This document shows, in pieces, positions 47,480 to 58,451 of a stretch of DNA of 64,000 bases. The notes under the pieces are model-generated. The model saw only the letters and a program-made list of their open reading frames with translations. It ran no database searches and was not told the DNA's origin. How positions within the stretch are numbered: the stretch's first letter is position 1; each line of letters opens with the position of its first letter. The DNA is from Siderastrea radians (Eukaryota > Cnidaria > Anthozoa > Scleractinia > Rhizangiidae). The translations under genes and the position numbers were made by a program. The stretch is from NCBI GenBank assembly GCA_964017195.1, contig OZ024887.1, forward strand, positions 60,504,811 to 60,568,810, in the 5' to 3' direction.

Positions 47480-49204
47480 AAATTAAAGGTGGAGAACGAG
47501 TCAGATCTAAAATGCCCATTTTGAAATCTCATTATTGATTTTCTGTTGGCTAATTAGGTGGCTTGTGTGGTAGCTTTCTTGGGTACAGGGAATGAGTCAA
47601 GAAGACACTGAGACAATTCAGTGTGAGAGGAATTTCCAATACAAAGCCTGTCACAAAATTAAATAATGGGAAATGAAGGTCACATATTTTCATTGCCCTT
47701 CAGTAATAAAAATGATTAAATAACTTATGCCATAAATTCAAATTAAACCTACATCACCAAGACTGTACTGCAGAAGGGTCAATTAGACGGTGTTACGTGT
47801 GGTATGTGAAATTTCATATTATATGGTCCTCTTGAGATAACAGGAGGAGGGTCAACAAGAAGAGAGGCACAAATCTGTTTGAAATGTGTGGTGTTTAAAG
47901 AGGACCACATAAATCAAATGCAGTGGAAGCAGAGTGACTTGCAATAAAAATTATCAATGCTGAGCTGAACTGCTTCCTTTTATTTGACGAAACGTACACG
48001 AGGGATTTATAAATATTCCTATAGCTATCTCTGATTAACTAAAACGTCTTGTCTCGTCGTCGGTCAAGACAGTTCCGTTCATTGTTATCCCTTCAAACTC
48101 TATGGTGAACATCCAGTTTGAGAAACGTATTGCATATGGTTTCCAAAAAAAACGGAAATGTAAACAAAACCTTGTAGTTCAGTTATGCGTTGTAGTTCTT
48201 GGATGCTTTTAGGTAATAGTGGACAGATGCATATAGCAATAGTTTTGTGGCCAAATATTGAAAACCTTCTTTATCTCGATCTTTAATCTTGAATTGCGAT
48301 AATTGCTACTAGTAGAACTAATCAAACAGTGGCAGAAGTTACATATATTAACACGACATTCAAATGCTGCGGCTTTTCCGAGAAGCAGCTCTGATCTGTA
48401 ATGCGGGTCGAATCGAATTCTTACCGAGTCGAACACGGTTCAAATGAGTCCACTTCTCTCCCTAATTCGTTTCCTTTTGAGAAACGACACACACATGCTC
48501 TCATTTTGCGAATCCTGCCCTTGTAGCTTACAATCCTGGGCCCACGAGTCACTCCAAAGTAATTTCTCTTCTGGAAACCCTCTTGTCAGCCATAACACTC
48601 CTGTCTTCTGCGCGATTTGTGACGTCACAGCCTTGTAATGCGATCGTTTTGGCCGCGCGCAAAATGGAGACACATTTCGGGTGCCAAATTCGAACTTTGC
48701 GACTGGAAAAATATCTCGTGCAAAGGGTTCTACTCAGCAAGACTTACATATTTAGACTGAGGGAGTCATAAACTATCATATTTAGGAGAAAAATTTTTTA
48801 GTTCATAGGCACTTTAAGACAAATTGTTGGGAAAACATCGGATGATGTTCTCGTTCGATGATTTTCTTTGATTGAATTCATGCTTTGTTTGAATTCATTG
48901 CAAATTCATTGAATTCATTGCAAATCATTAACATTGCTTATAATACCCGTGGGCATTACGGGAAAATCCAGCCCCTAGTATTGACCAGTTACAGTGCGCG
49001 CTATATATTGACAAGCTCTAGCCACTTTATATAATGAATCCTTTTACTGACCAGTGAGCAACCTGACGCCTTAAACCCTTAAAAGAAGCCTGTGCATAAA
49101 TTTGAATTTTGAAACAGTACTATTTAATATACAACTCTTAAAATACTGCCGCCTTGGATGAAACTGAACTACCGAATAGAAAGACATAAAACACTTGGTA
49201 ACAA

Positions 49205-50128
49205 CTAAATCGATGAGCAATGAAAAAGTGCTTTGATTGTATCCTTTACTGCTTGTCGCACTTCTCCTATCTTCCAGCAATAAAGAACCGGGTTTAATGA
49301 CGAGTTTAAATAAACTAAAGCCAGTGAAAATTCCAATGCGATAGAAAGAGACGAAGATAAATTATTACGGGCCGTAATGTAAGCTAATAGTATAATATAC
49401 GGCAGATAACAAACAACTAATGTCAACTGCAGCCACAATGCACTGGAAACTACCTTTTTATATCGTGCAATGTTCATTGGAATTGTTTGGCTCTGTTGTT
49501 CTTGAGCATTCCCTTGTACTTGATTTTGATGATGACGCAATCCAAGGAAAGTTTTTGTGTAACAGTAAATTGAAGTTACTAGACAGAGTGGTATAAATAT
49601 CTTGTCACACCATAACATTAAAACGAAATTCCAAAAGTACATTGTGGAATCGACAATACAGACAATCCAAAAAACAATCACAGTCACATATGTTCTCTTT
49701 AAAGTTACAACTTGTCTGTATCTGAGCCCTAACAATAGGGCGAGAAGCCTGTCTATACTTATGGTAGTTACTGTTAACAGAGACACTGCACATACGATTC
49801 GGCTTGTTACGGTAAACACAGATAATGAATAGTGACAAACATTCAAACTTTCGTTCACTAAAGACATCAAATAGGTAACTGCCAGAGGCTCCACAATAAT
49901 ACCAACACAGAGATCAGTTATCGCAAGGTTACGAAACAATAGTTTGGACGGTGGATGAAGCGAAGACTCCTTGTGAAGGGCGACTAGGATCAGAGTGTTC
50001 CCTAGAAATGCAGTAATGGACGAAAAAATGTTCACCACTATAAGGCAAATCAGCTCTTTGTGTAGACCTTCAGCTAATTCTGCTGAGCAAAGCTGTTGTT
50101 TGTGTGTTTTGTGGTCTGTTATCTCCAT
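49205..50128 (-). CDS. Class A (rhodopsin-like) GPCR, copy D, 307 aa
   Basis: A paralogue of copies A/B with the N-terminus MEITDHKTHKQQLCSAELAEG and all seven helices. Kept: GN in TM1, NLAITD in TM2, the TM3 Cys (NVCHYS), NPVLY in TM7. Altered as in the family: DRL for DRY and CYLP for CWxP. The C-terminus is KALFHCSSI rather than RQLFQCSSS. The open frame extends 16 codons upstream to a TTG, but the ATG at 50,128 aligns with A and B and is chosen. Unlike A-C, the ATTACAG acceptor-like site is deleted here, so the upstream codons are read in frame from genomic DNA. Very close to copy E, indicating a younger duplication than the A/B split. Probably functional; the ligand is unknown. Confidence 0.93.
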   Translation of the reverse strand: MEITDHKTHKQQLCSAELAEGLHKELICLIVVNIFSSITAFLGNTLILVALHKESSLHPPSKLLFRNLAITDLCVGIIVEPLAVTYLMSLVNESLNVCHYSLSVFTVTSRIVCAVSLLTVTTISIDRLLALLLGLRYRQVVTLKRTYVTVIVFWIVCIVDSTMYFWNFVLMLWCDKIFIPLCLVTSIYCYTKTFLGLRHHQNQVQGNAQEQQSQTIPMNIARYKKVVSSALWLQLTLVVCYLPYIILLAYITARNNLSSSLSIALEFSLALVYLNSSLNPVLYCWKIGEVRQAVKDTIKALFHCSSI

Positions 50129-50176
50129 GAATACGTCCGTGAACTCGAGACGCTTCTTTGTATCTACGAATAACAA

Positions 50177-52082
50177 TGTTATTCAGATGTTATACAATGT
50201 TCCGCGACGTTCTGTTAAACCCTTAACATTCGAAACTTTCCACTATGCACTAGTAAGGAGTGTTGCATCAGAAAGAGGGGCAAAAGTTGTAAATTATAGT
50301 TAACTTAATTTTAATAGGCACTTCTGATCACCTTCTTATGTTTGCTCAGTTTTCATGTCTCTAAATATTCAGGGTTTAAATATAATATGTCTCGGCGATG
50401 GCCTAAACATGTTCACGTGACGGCTCAATGAACAACGATGATTAAAAAACAAGTTCTTATGAGCCCAGTTGTAACTGACGTACTCCATAACTAAAGAGTG
50501 GATCGACTAATTATTAACAATGACCTTTTACTTTCAAACATGAAAAATCTTGCTCCCTGGAAAGCCTGAAATGATAATAAAAGATTTATTGCCCCTTGTT
50601 TTTTTTGTTAAGATGAAATATTCTTGTCTTTGTCTTAAAACAAATAGTTGGAACAATATCGGATGACGTTCTCGTTCAATGATTTTCTTCGACTAGATTC
50701 ATGCTTTGTCTGAATTCATCGCAAATTAATACCGAATATATATTAAAAAGATGCCTGTTAACATGTTTCTTAATTTTTGGTTAGAGCTAAGTTGAACTCG
50801 GCAGCTACCTGGCTTTCTCCTATGTAAACTGTCATTTAAAGCCGTAGACTACTTAACCGAATAGAAGGATTTAATGTGAGAAAGGCTTGCTTCTTGGAGA
50901 CAAAATTCATTCTTGTTGCTAGTTTAGTTTAGATACACCGAGAACCGTAAGGAGCAACTTACTTAGAGACATTTTCTTCACAAAAGTTAATAGTTTTTTT
51001 AATTTGCTTAGCTTTTTAAAGTGAAATATATCTTCATTTCTACACTCTATACCTGAAGCAGCTTAAGAGGAAGTTCTAATAATAATTGCAGTTCAAACAA
51101 TAGCATTTTACTCTGACGCCGCAGATACGTGTTTCTTAGAGGTGAAGGAATTAGTAATTTTAAAAAGGAGAAAACTAATCCTGCGTGGTAATTATAGGCG
51201 ACATCCTTCTTTTAATTAATAATTTCATAGACTGTCTGTCCTCCTCAATGCAAACAAATAAACACTGAACGGATATTGTAAATTCAATTAAGATACCAGT
51301 CCATCTTTCCTAATTTTCCGTCAGCAGACGTTTTACACAAGATCGTAAGTGGCTCTCAGCTATTAAGCCGAAGCTCGTATTTAACGCTGTGTTATATCAA
51401 GTTACTACAGCAACGCGAGGTAATTGAGAGGCGGGGTTTGTCACACACTCGGTCATTTTGAAATCCCGAAATGTCTTGTTGAATAACTTGAGGAATGTCT
51501 GTGTTAACTCACTTCTCCAGTTCAATGGGGAGTCTGTAAAGTAAGGATACCTAGGGGGCGAATATGGAGGACAATTAAATGATGAATGGAGGATGGTGCC
51601 CAAAAATACTTTCGAGTGAGATTTGCATGTAAGAAAGTTGTTGCTTGACATGCTAGCATTTAATGCAGCATTATGAACAATATCTATCCGACAATGGGGG
51701 CGGTCGCACTCAGACTTCGGTTCAGTAAGACTATTGAAAATTAAACTCACTTGGTATAGCTTGTTCCAGTCTCCGAGATAGAGGCCTTATGTGCCACGAG
51801 GCACGAAGAGGATAGGTGAATGTGAAGGTGTTTTCAAATGATAATGAACCAAATATTCGTTTAGACGTAAATTGCGACCTATAGCTGAACCCAGACAGTA
51901 AAACAGTGATCAATTTTAAATGTTTGACGCATTGTGAACTTGAAAACGGAAAAGTCCGCCATCTTGAAATTTCGCCCGACGAACACGAATGGAAAATAAG
52001 AAGAAGGAGAATCGAAGTTGCAGGTTTTCTTACCTTAAGTTTTTATTCAACATTTCTAAACGAACAGACTACTATCATTTAT
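50177..52082. other. 5' flank of GPCR D
   Basis: Non-coding; collinear with the E flank to about 51,600. Frames here (for example 51,397-51,750) are broken in unit E. The start of the GPCR D transcript should lie here but could not be fixed. Confidence 0.45.
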
Positions 52083-52228
52083 TTCTTATTAACCGAGCAC
52101 GAGGGCCATACTAGGAGAATATTGCCTGAGTCTTTCTGGTACGGACTGTGCGAAGCGAGGTCCGTACAAGAAAGACTGACGACGATATTCTCCCAGTATG
52201 GTCCCGAGCTAGTCAGAGTTAATAAGAA
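52083..52228. mobile_element. 146 bp hairpin MITE
   Basis: TTCTTATTAACCGAGCACGAGGG... at the left pairs over about 60 bp with ...CCCGAGCTAGTCAGAGTTAATAAGAA at the right, around the core GTACGGACTGTGCGAAGCGAGGTCCGTAC. Present in unit D only. Confidence 0.75.
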
Positions 52229-52465
52229 GTTTATTACATATTGCACCTAACACTTCACTACTAGAAAAGTGAGCCGTGCCGGATTGGGATGAGGGAAACA
52301 GTTTACCGAAAAGCATTAGATACCAAGTCACCCAGCAGTTTTATTTTACGCAAAAAAATTACATCGCAAAGTAAAAACTTTCAAAGAAACTGCCGTTTTT
52401 CGTCCTTTCCTTTTACCTTCAAATCATTTGCCACGCCGTGTCCCCCGCTTAACCAGTCGGGCATT

Positions 52466-55180
52466 AACATTGCTTATAATGCCCGTGGGCATTACGGGAA
52501 AATGCAGCCCCTAGTATTGACCAGTTACAGTGCGCGCTATATATTGACAAGCTCTAGCCACTTTATATAATAAATCCTTTTACTGACCAGTGAGCAACCT
52601 GACGCCTTAAACCCTTAAAAGGAACCTGTGGCATAAATTTGAATTTTGAAACAGTGCTATTTAATTTTCGCCATATAGTGGCAATATACAACCCTTAAAA
52701 TACTACCGCCTTGGATGAAACTGAACTACCGAATAGAACGACATAAAACACTTGGTAACAACTAAATCGATGAGCAATAAAAAAGTGCTTTGATTGTATC
52801 CTTTACTGCTTGTCGCACTTCTCCTATCTTCCAGCAATAAAGAACCGGGTTTAATGACGAGTTTAAATAAACTAAAGCCAGTGAAAATTCCAATGCGATA
52901 AAAAGAGACGAAGATAAACTATTACGGGACGTAATGTAAGCTAATAGTATAATATACGGCAGATAACAAACAACTAATGTCAACTGCAGCCACAATGCAC
53001 TGGAAACTGCCTTTTTATATCGTGCAATGTTCATTGGAATTGTTTGGCTCTGTTGTTCTTGAGCATTCCCTTGTACTTGATTTTGATGATGACGCAATCC
53101 AAGGAAAGTCTTTGTGTAACAGTAAATTGAAGTTACTAGACAGAGTGGTATAAATATCTTGTCACACAAAAACATTAAAACAAAATTCCAAAAGTACATT
53201 GTGGAACCGACAATACAGACAATCCAAAAAACAATCACAGTCACATATGTTCTCTTTAAAGTTACAACTTGTCTGTATCTGAGCCCTAACAACAGGGCGA
53301 GAAGTCTGTCTATACTTATGGTAGTTACTGTTAACAGAGACACTGCACATACGATTCGGCCTGTTACGGTTAACGCAGATAACGAATAGTGACAAACATT
53401 CAAACTTTCGTTCACTAAAGACATCAAATAGGTAACTACCAGAGGCTCCACAATAATACCAACACAGAGATCAGTTATCGCAAGGTTACGAAACAATAGT
53501 TTGGACGGTGGGTGAAGTGAAGACTCCTTGTGAAGGGCGACTAGGATCAGAGTGTTCCCCAGAAATGCAGTAATGGACGAAAAAATGTTCACCACTATAA
53601 GGCAAATCAGCTCTTTGTGTAGACCTTCAGCTAATTCTGCTGAGCAAAGCTGTTGTTTGTGTGTTTTGTGGTCTGTTATCTCCATGAATACTTCCGTGAC
53701 CTCGAGTCGCTTCTTTGTATCTACGAATAACAATGTTATTCAGATGTTATACAATGTTCTGCGACGTTCTGTTAAACCCTTAACATTCAAAACTTTCCAC
53801 TCTGCACTAGTAAGGAGTGTTGCATCAGAAAGAGGGGCAAAAGTTGTAAATTATAGTTAACTTAATTTTAATAGGCACTTCTGATCACCTTCTTATGTTT
53901 GTTCAGTTTTCATGTCTCTAAATATTCAGGGTTTAAATATAATATGTCTCGGCGATGGCCTAAACATGTTCACGTGACGGCTCAATGAACAACGATGATT
54001 AAAAAACAAGTTCTTATGAGCCCAGTTGTAACTGACGTACTCCATAACTAAAGAGTGGATCGACTAATTATTAGCAATGACTTTTTACTTGCAAACATGG
54101 AAAAACTTGCTCCCTGGAAAGCCTGAAATGATAATAAAAGATTCATTGCCCCTTGTTTTCTTTGTTAAGACGGAATATTCTTGTCTTTGTCTTAAAACAA
54201 ATAGTTGGGACAATATCGGATGACGTTCTCGTTCAATTAATGATTTTCTTCGACTAAATTCATGCTTTGTCTGAATTCATCGCAAATTAATACCGAATAT
54301 ATATTAAAAAGATGCCTGTTAACATGTTTCTTAATTTTTGGTTAGAGCTAAGTTGAACTCGGCAGCTACCTGGCTTTCTCCTATGTAAACTGTCATTTAA
54401 AGCCGTATTTGTATTACAAATACCATTCTAGACCACTTAACCGAATAGAAGGATTTAATGTGAGAAAGGCTTGCTTCTTGGAGACAAAATTCATTCTTGT
54501 TGCTAGTTTAGTTTAGATAAACCGAGAACCGTAAGGAGCAACTTACTTAGAGACATTTTCTTCACAAAAGTTAATAGTTTTTTTATTTGCTTAGCTTTTT
54601 AAAGTGAAATATATCTTCATTTCTACACTCTATACTTGAAGCAGCTGAAGAGGAAGTTCTAATAGTAATTGCAGTTCAAACAATAGCATTTTACTCTGAC
54701 GCCGCAGATACGTGTTTCTTAGAGGTGAATGAATTAGTAATTTTAAAAAGAAGAAAACTAATCCTGCGTGGTAATTATAGGCGATATCCTTCTTTAACAA
54801 CTGTCATGGACTGTCTTTCTCCTCAATGCAAACACAAATAAACACTGAACGGATATTGTAAACACAATTAAGATAGCAGTCCACCTTTTCTAATTTTCCG
54901 CCAGCAGACGTTTTACACGACATCGTAAGTGACTGTCAGTTATTAAGCCGAAGCTCGTATTTAACGCCGTTTTATATCATGTTACTACGACAACGCGAGG
55001 TAATTGAGAGGCGGGTTTGTCACTTACTCGGTCATTTTGAAATCCTTAAATGTCTTGTGAAATGTTAACTTGAGAAATGTCTGTTAACTCATTTCTCCAG
55101 TTTGCGGGGACGCTGTAAAGTAAGGGTACGGCGAATATGGAGGACAAATGGTGAATGGGGGATGGTGCCCAAAAATACTT
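52466..55180. repeat. Duplicated GPCR unit, copy E
   Basis: The counterpart of unit D; similarity ends near CCCAAAAATACTTT at about 55,180. It has small gains and losses, such as an extra TTTCGCCATATAGTGGCAA near 52,670 and TTTGTATTACAAATACCATTC near 54,405. Confidence 0.85.
52762..53685 (-). CDS. Class A (rhodopsin-like) GPCR, copy E, 307 aa
   Basis: Nearly identical to copy D, with a dozen or so changes spread along the protein: for example LTVTGRI versus FTVTSRI in TM3, VGSTMYFWNFVLMFLCDK versus VDSTMYFWNFVLMLWCDK around loop 2, and SRNSLSS versus ARNNLSS before TM7. It shares DRL, CYLP, NPVLY and the KALF-CSSI tail. The ATG at 53,685 is used; the open frame starts at a TTG 48 nt earlier. 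It is the last receptor of the cluster at its 5' side. The uninterrupted frame and conserved structural residues argue for a working receptor. Confidence 0.93.
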   Translation of the reverse strand: MEITDHKTHKQQLCSAELAEGLHKELICLIVVNIFSSITAFLGNTLILVALHKESSLHPPSKLLFRNLAITDLCVGIIVEPLVVTYLMSLVNESLNVCHYSLSALTVTGRIVCAVSLLTVTTISIDRLLALLLGLRYRQVVTLKRTYVTVIVFWIVCIVGSTMYFWNFVLMFLCDKIFIPLCLVTSIYCYTKTFLGLRHHQNQVQGNAQEQQSQTIPMNIARYKKAVSSALWLQLTLVVCYLPYIILLAYITSRNSLSSSLFIALEFSLALVYLNSSLNPVLYCWKIGEVRQAVKDTIKALFYCSSI

Positions 55181-55333
55181 TTCAATTTTCGTGCTGTCTG
55201 GCGATAGTTTAATAAGGAAAGGCGATATTTTTATGTGCCTTCTTTATACATTCATTGTTTGTTGCTCAGGTAATGCAGTTAATTCAAAGAGACGTAACCA
55301 CGGTGTAAACCAAGCTCGATAGCATGGTTGACA
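53734..55333. other. 5' flank of GPCR E and end of the duplicated block
   Basis: Non-coding flank of unit E to about 55,180, then unique sequence. No gene recognised. Confidence 0.45.
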
Positions 55334-55732
55334 CCCGGGGGGGGGGGGGGGGTTACTCCCTTATATAAGCTTATGTGCGGCGCCAAGGGTATGGTTTTTT
55401 AGCCTTTTTGGTCTGAAATAGGGTGTAAATTTTGACCATTTTGGTCTGAAAAAGGGTGAGGTTTGTGCACTCTGATATGGGATCTGGTATGGTTGTGATA
55501 AGAAGCTATCTTTTTATTATTTTTCTTCTCCAAAGAACTGCTGTTTGAAGCCCTTCTCAAATGTGTACGCAAACGAAATAGGGTTAGGGTCTGGTCTGAA
55601 ATAGGGTATAAAATTTTGGGTCAGGTCTGAAATAGGTTAGAGAAAATCATATTTTGGTCTGAAATAGGGTAAGGGTTTCCAGAAGCGCGCCACACACCCC
55701 CACCCAAATCTTCAGGAAGTACCCCCCCCGGG
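55334..55732. mobile_element. CCCGGGGG-ended MITE with TGAAATAGGGT repeats
   Basis: A CCCGGGGGGG... run with TTACTCCC at the left mirrors GGAAGTACCCCCCCCGGG at the right. Inside are five spaced copies of GGTCTGAAATAGGGT or a close variant (about 55,409, 55,443, 55,592, 55,624, 55,655). Flanks GGTTGACA and GGTTGAAA may be an 8 bp duplication with one change. Confidence 0.75.
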
Positions 55733-58451
55733 GGTTGAAAACTGAAACACCAGTTGAATGTGACGGCAACCACACACCAATAAACCCTGCTGTCGAGCGT
55801 AGTTAAATATTATTTCTTTTTGAATTTGCCTAATCATTCGAGCAGCGCAAACTGAAGGTAAAAACTTACAAAACGCGGTTCGCATACGACTGTCGTGTTC
55901 CTTGTTGAATTTTTTTGGTAATGTTAAATCCCAGTGGGGATTGAATTACAAAAGAACGATAAACTAACACGGAGTGCGATCATGGCCAATATCTGTTCAC
56001 TTTGTGCTCAATCAGTAGACATATTTCTTGGAGGATGGCTGGGGGAGTGATTTGGGACAGGCTTGCAACACTCACTTGCCCAACCAACCTCCACCTCAGT
56101 TATTGAGTCCTCTACGGAAGAGGAATTGTCATTGCAATTTGTTGTAATTTCTGCTGTTTTTAAGACCAACCTTTATGTTATTAACTTCACAATGTGCCCG
56201 GTAATGGTTTCCATTTTGCTCTTTCTTGTAGTCTCACTCGTTTGTAAAACAACGCGCACGTGACGTAACTTTAAGTGCCTCAGCTTTACGACAGTAGGAA
56301 ACTGTTATGAAATATTCGTCGTCAGCTGAAACACGACACAAACTAGTGCCGTTCTCCTTGTAGCGGAGCGCAAGGAGCGACTCGCGTCTTGTTTGAGAGG
56401 ACATTTCATTGTAATAACTAAAATTAAATTTCTTTTTTCTTTCCTTCTTGTAATTTGAACTTTTTCTCCGGTGGTTGGCAGCATCCATGAAATCTCCTTT
56501 GGTTACTTCATTTTTAAGTAAACTTTAATTTGCTCCACTGAAATAAAGAAAAGAACATCTTTAATTTATTATGGATTTGACTTTTCAATTTGGTTGAAGT
56601 CATCATAAGGAATGCTTCTAGTAGTGACTTGTAGAAAATGTAAAGGATTTAAAATGAAATTACCAGTTCTTTGTTCCTTTCTTACAAAGACGCAACCAGT
56701 ACAATAGGAAATTACTAACCGAAAAATATAGCTCTATTTCAGAATTATTCCCAAGGAACAGAACATGAAGAGAGTAATAATTCAATTGATATTTGCAATC
56801 TGGTTTTCATGCACTTATAACTTGTTACTATACGAGAACACGGTTTCACAGTCATCCGGTGATTCCCCAAAGGTGACTAACCAACCTGAACACTGGATAT
56901 GTTAACTAAAAACTACCTTGCAATAACTAATGCGAACGCGATGTAAACGAGCGGAGTATTCATTTCTACTCGACTCGTCAAGGGCAAGCGGGATGTTTTC
57001 GTTGTAAAGTCTTTTCGGAAGGCCTTGGTTGCCTCTGAGTCAGATATTCCTGATATAATTGTCTGAAAAGTTATAGTTTTCTGTGATAAAATGTCACCGC
57101 AAACTTTCGTAAGAGGGAAATATCAGATATGCGCCTTTAGTTTCGGGGAAGGATATGATGGACCAGACTCTCGTACTCAGGCACTTCTCTTGTCCACGGT
57201 GCGGTTTATGGGTAGGATCTGATGAGTTCGCCGTGCATCAAGGGAAGGAAGGAAGAAAATTTCTCCCTCCTTCCAGATAGGCTTTGCGCACATTGGTCGC
57301 CTTCCCATTTTCCAATGCGTAAAAGGAATAAATACGTGGCGACAGGGCACGAGTCAGGGGATAGGCATCGAAGAAAGGAAGAGTCGAAAGTGTCACCAAG
57401 CTAGTAGGATTTTCGAAAGGCAACAGAGCTGCCTGCAAACTTGAGAAATAAGATTATGTTCACTGACTGTTTTTGCCATTTATTGTGAGTAAATTAAACT
57501 CTCAACTATACAAAAAATACCAACAGATCAAACTGTGGTAGTTTACACAAATATTCCTCAGCTTCAAAAGAACCTTACATTAGTCACTTAAGCAGTTCCT
57601 TGTTGCAATTGGATGTCCCGCACTGGTTTATGGAAGCTAAACATTGAATTACCCTAGGTCAAAATACTTCACTACGACCGGAGTAATGACTACAACAACA
57701 TAAGTGACTAGATAGTGTCAAAATATTCTCTTTCTTTGTGAATCCAAGAATAACGCACAGCGATTTGGGCGGGAATGAAAATTCACTTATTATTTTTCAA
57801 TAAGTAGTACATTACCACCATTTTCACTACTACGCGACTTTTCTTTTCAAAACACCTCTGAGCACTCTGCAATACGCTTCCGTCAATCATACCTTATATG
57901 GGAAGTGTGTGATGTTACCGCAATTGAATTGAGCTCGAAGGAATAAGGATGGCGCCAAATTATCCCGTAAATTTGCGCTGGCGAGTCATATATTGACTAG
58001 TAAGAGGCTTTAGAGTCGTTGATGTTGCAAGAATACTTCACGTTTGCTAGATATTTGTAAAGAAATTTCGACATTTCTTCAGAATTAAATACCCGCTCGG
58101 TGGATTATCCTATGCGGCGGATAGTAAGCGTGCGTTTAAACTCGCGAATAAGCTAAACCAAAGTGTGAAGTAATAATTCTAGCTTTTCTGACCTGAAAAT
58201 AGCACACGACATGTTATTCACCACGAGTATAAATCTGGCAATATCCCGAAGTGTACAAGGACTAAATTCAGGAGTGGATAGAGTATGCAACGGGAAAACG
58301 AATCATGATCGGCGTGCGATCAACCGATTCGTGAAGAAAATGGGTTTTACAAGAAGAAAGGTACGTATGACTAGCTGCATTTTTTGGAAGGAACACTGCT
58401 AATTCTAATCACCTATCACCTCCGGAATGAATTGAAAAAAACAAAATAAAG
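55733..58451. other. Non-coding stretch, nothing recognised
   Basis: Short open frames only (56,063-56,263, 57,222-57,404, 58,211-58,402), all without recognisable domains, plus GGAAGGAAGGAAG and its near-complement at about 57,241-57,272. No gene supported. Confidence 0.45.

Larger units (their letters stand above)
45296..48813. mobile_element. 3.5 kb TTAA-flanked non-autonomous element in unit C
   Basis: Flanked by TTAA (45,292-45,295 and 48,814-48,817). The ends are AGTGCCTATGAACTAAAAATTTTT and its complement. TGACGTCACAAATCGCG (45,481) and its complement (ending 48,627) sit about 185 bp in from each end. Units D and E keep a single TTAA at the same place (GTCTTAAAACAAATAG, about 50,630 and 54,190), proving insertion with duplication. 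The interior holds a 110 bp MITE (46,653-46,763), an (ATT)n run (47,436-47,479) and no recognised gene. Confidence 0.9.
34550..48925. repeat. Duplicated GPCR unit, copy C (fragmented)
   Basis: Unit C can be read as four host pieces: 34,550-35,117, 42,586-43,883, 45,075-45,295 and 48,814-48,925. They are separated by insertions at 35,118-42,585, 43,884-45,074 and 45,296-48,813. It has also lost about 460 bp around 43,022 compared with unit B and is truncated on the right where unit D starts. Confidence 0.85.
48926..52465. repeat. Duplicated GPCR unit, copy D
   Basis: Begins ATTAACATTGCTTATAATACCCGTGGG, like unit E at 52,466. Co-linear with E over the 3' flank, GPCR and 5' flank, to about 51,600. 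The last ~0.85 kb is not matched after E. Confidence 0.85.

Noticed and set aside
51906..52250. 114-codon plus frame
   Set aside because: It runs through a 146 bp hairpin MITE and is not open in unit E; treated as chance.
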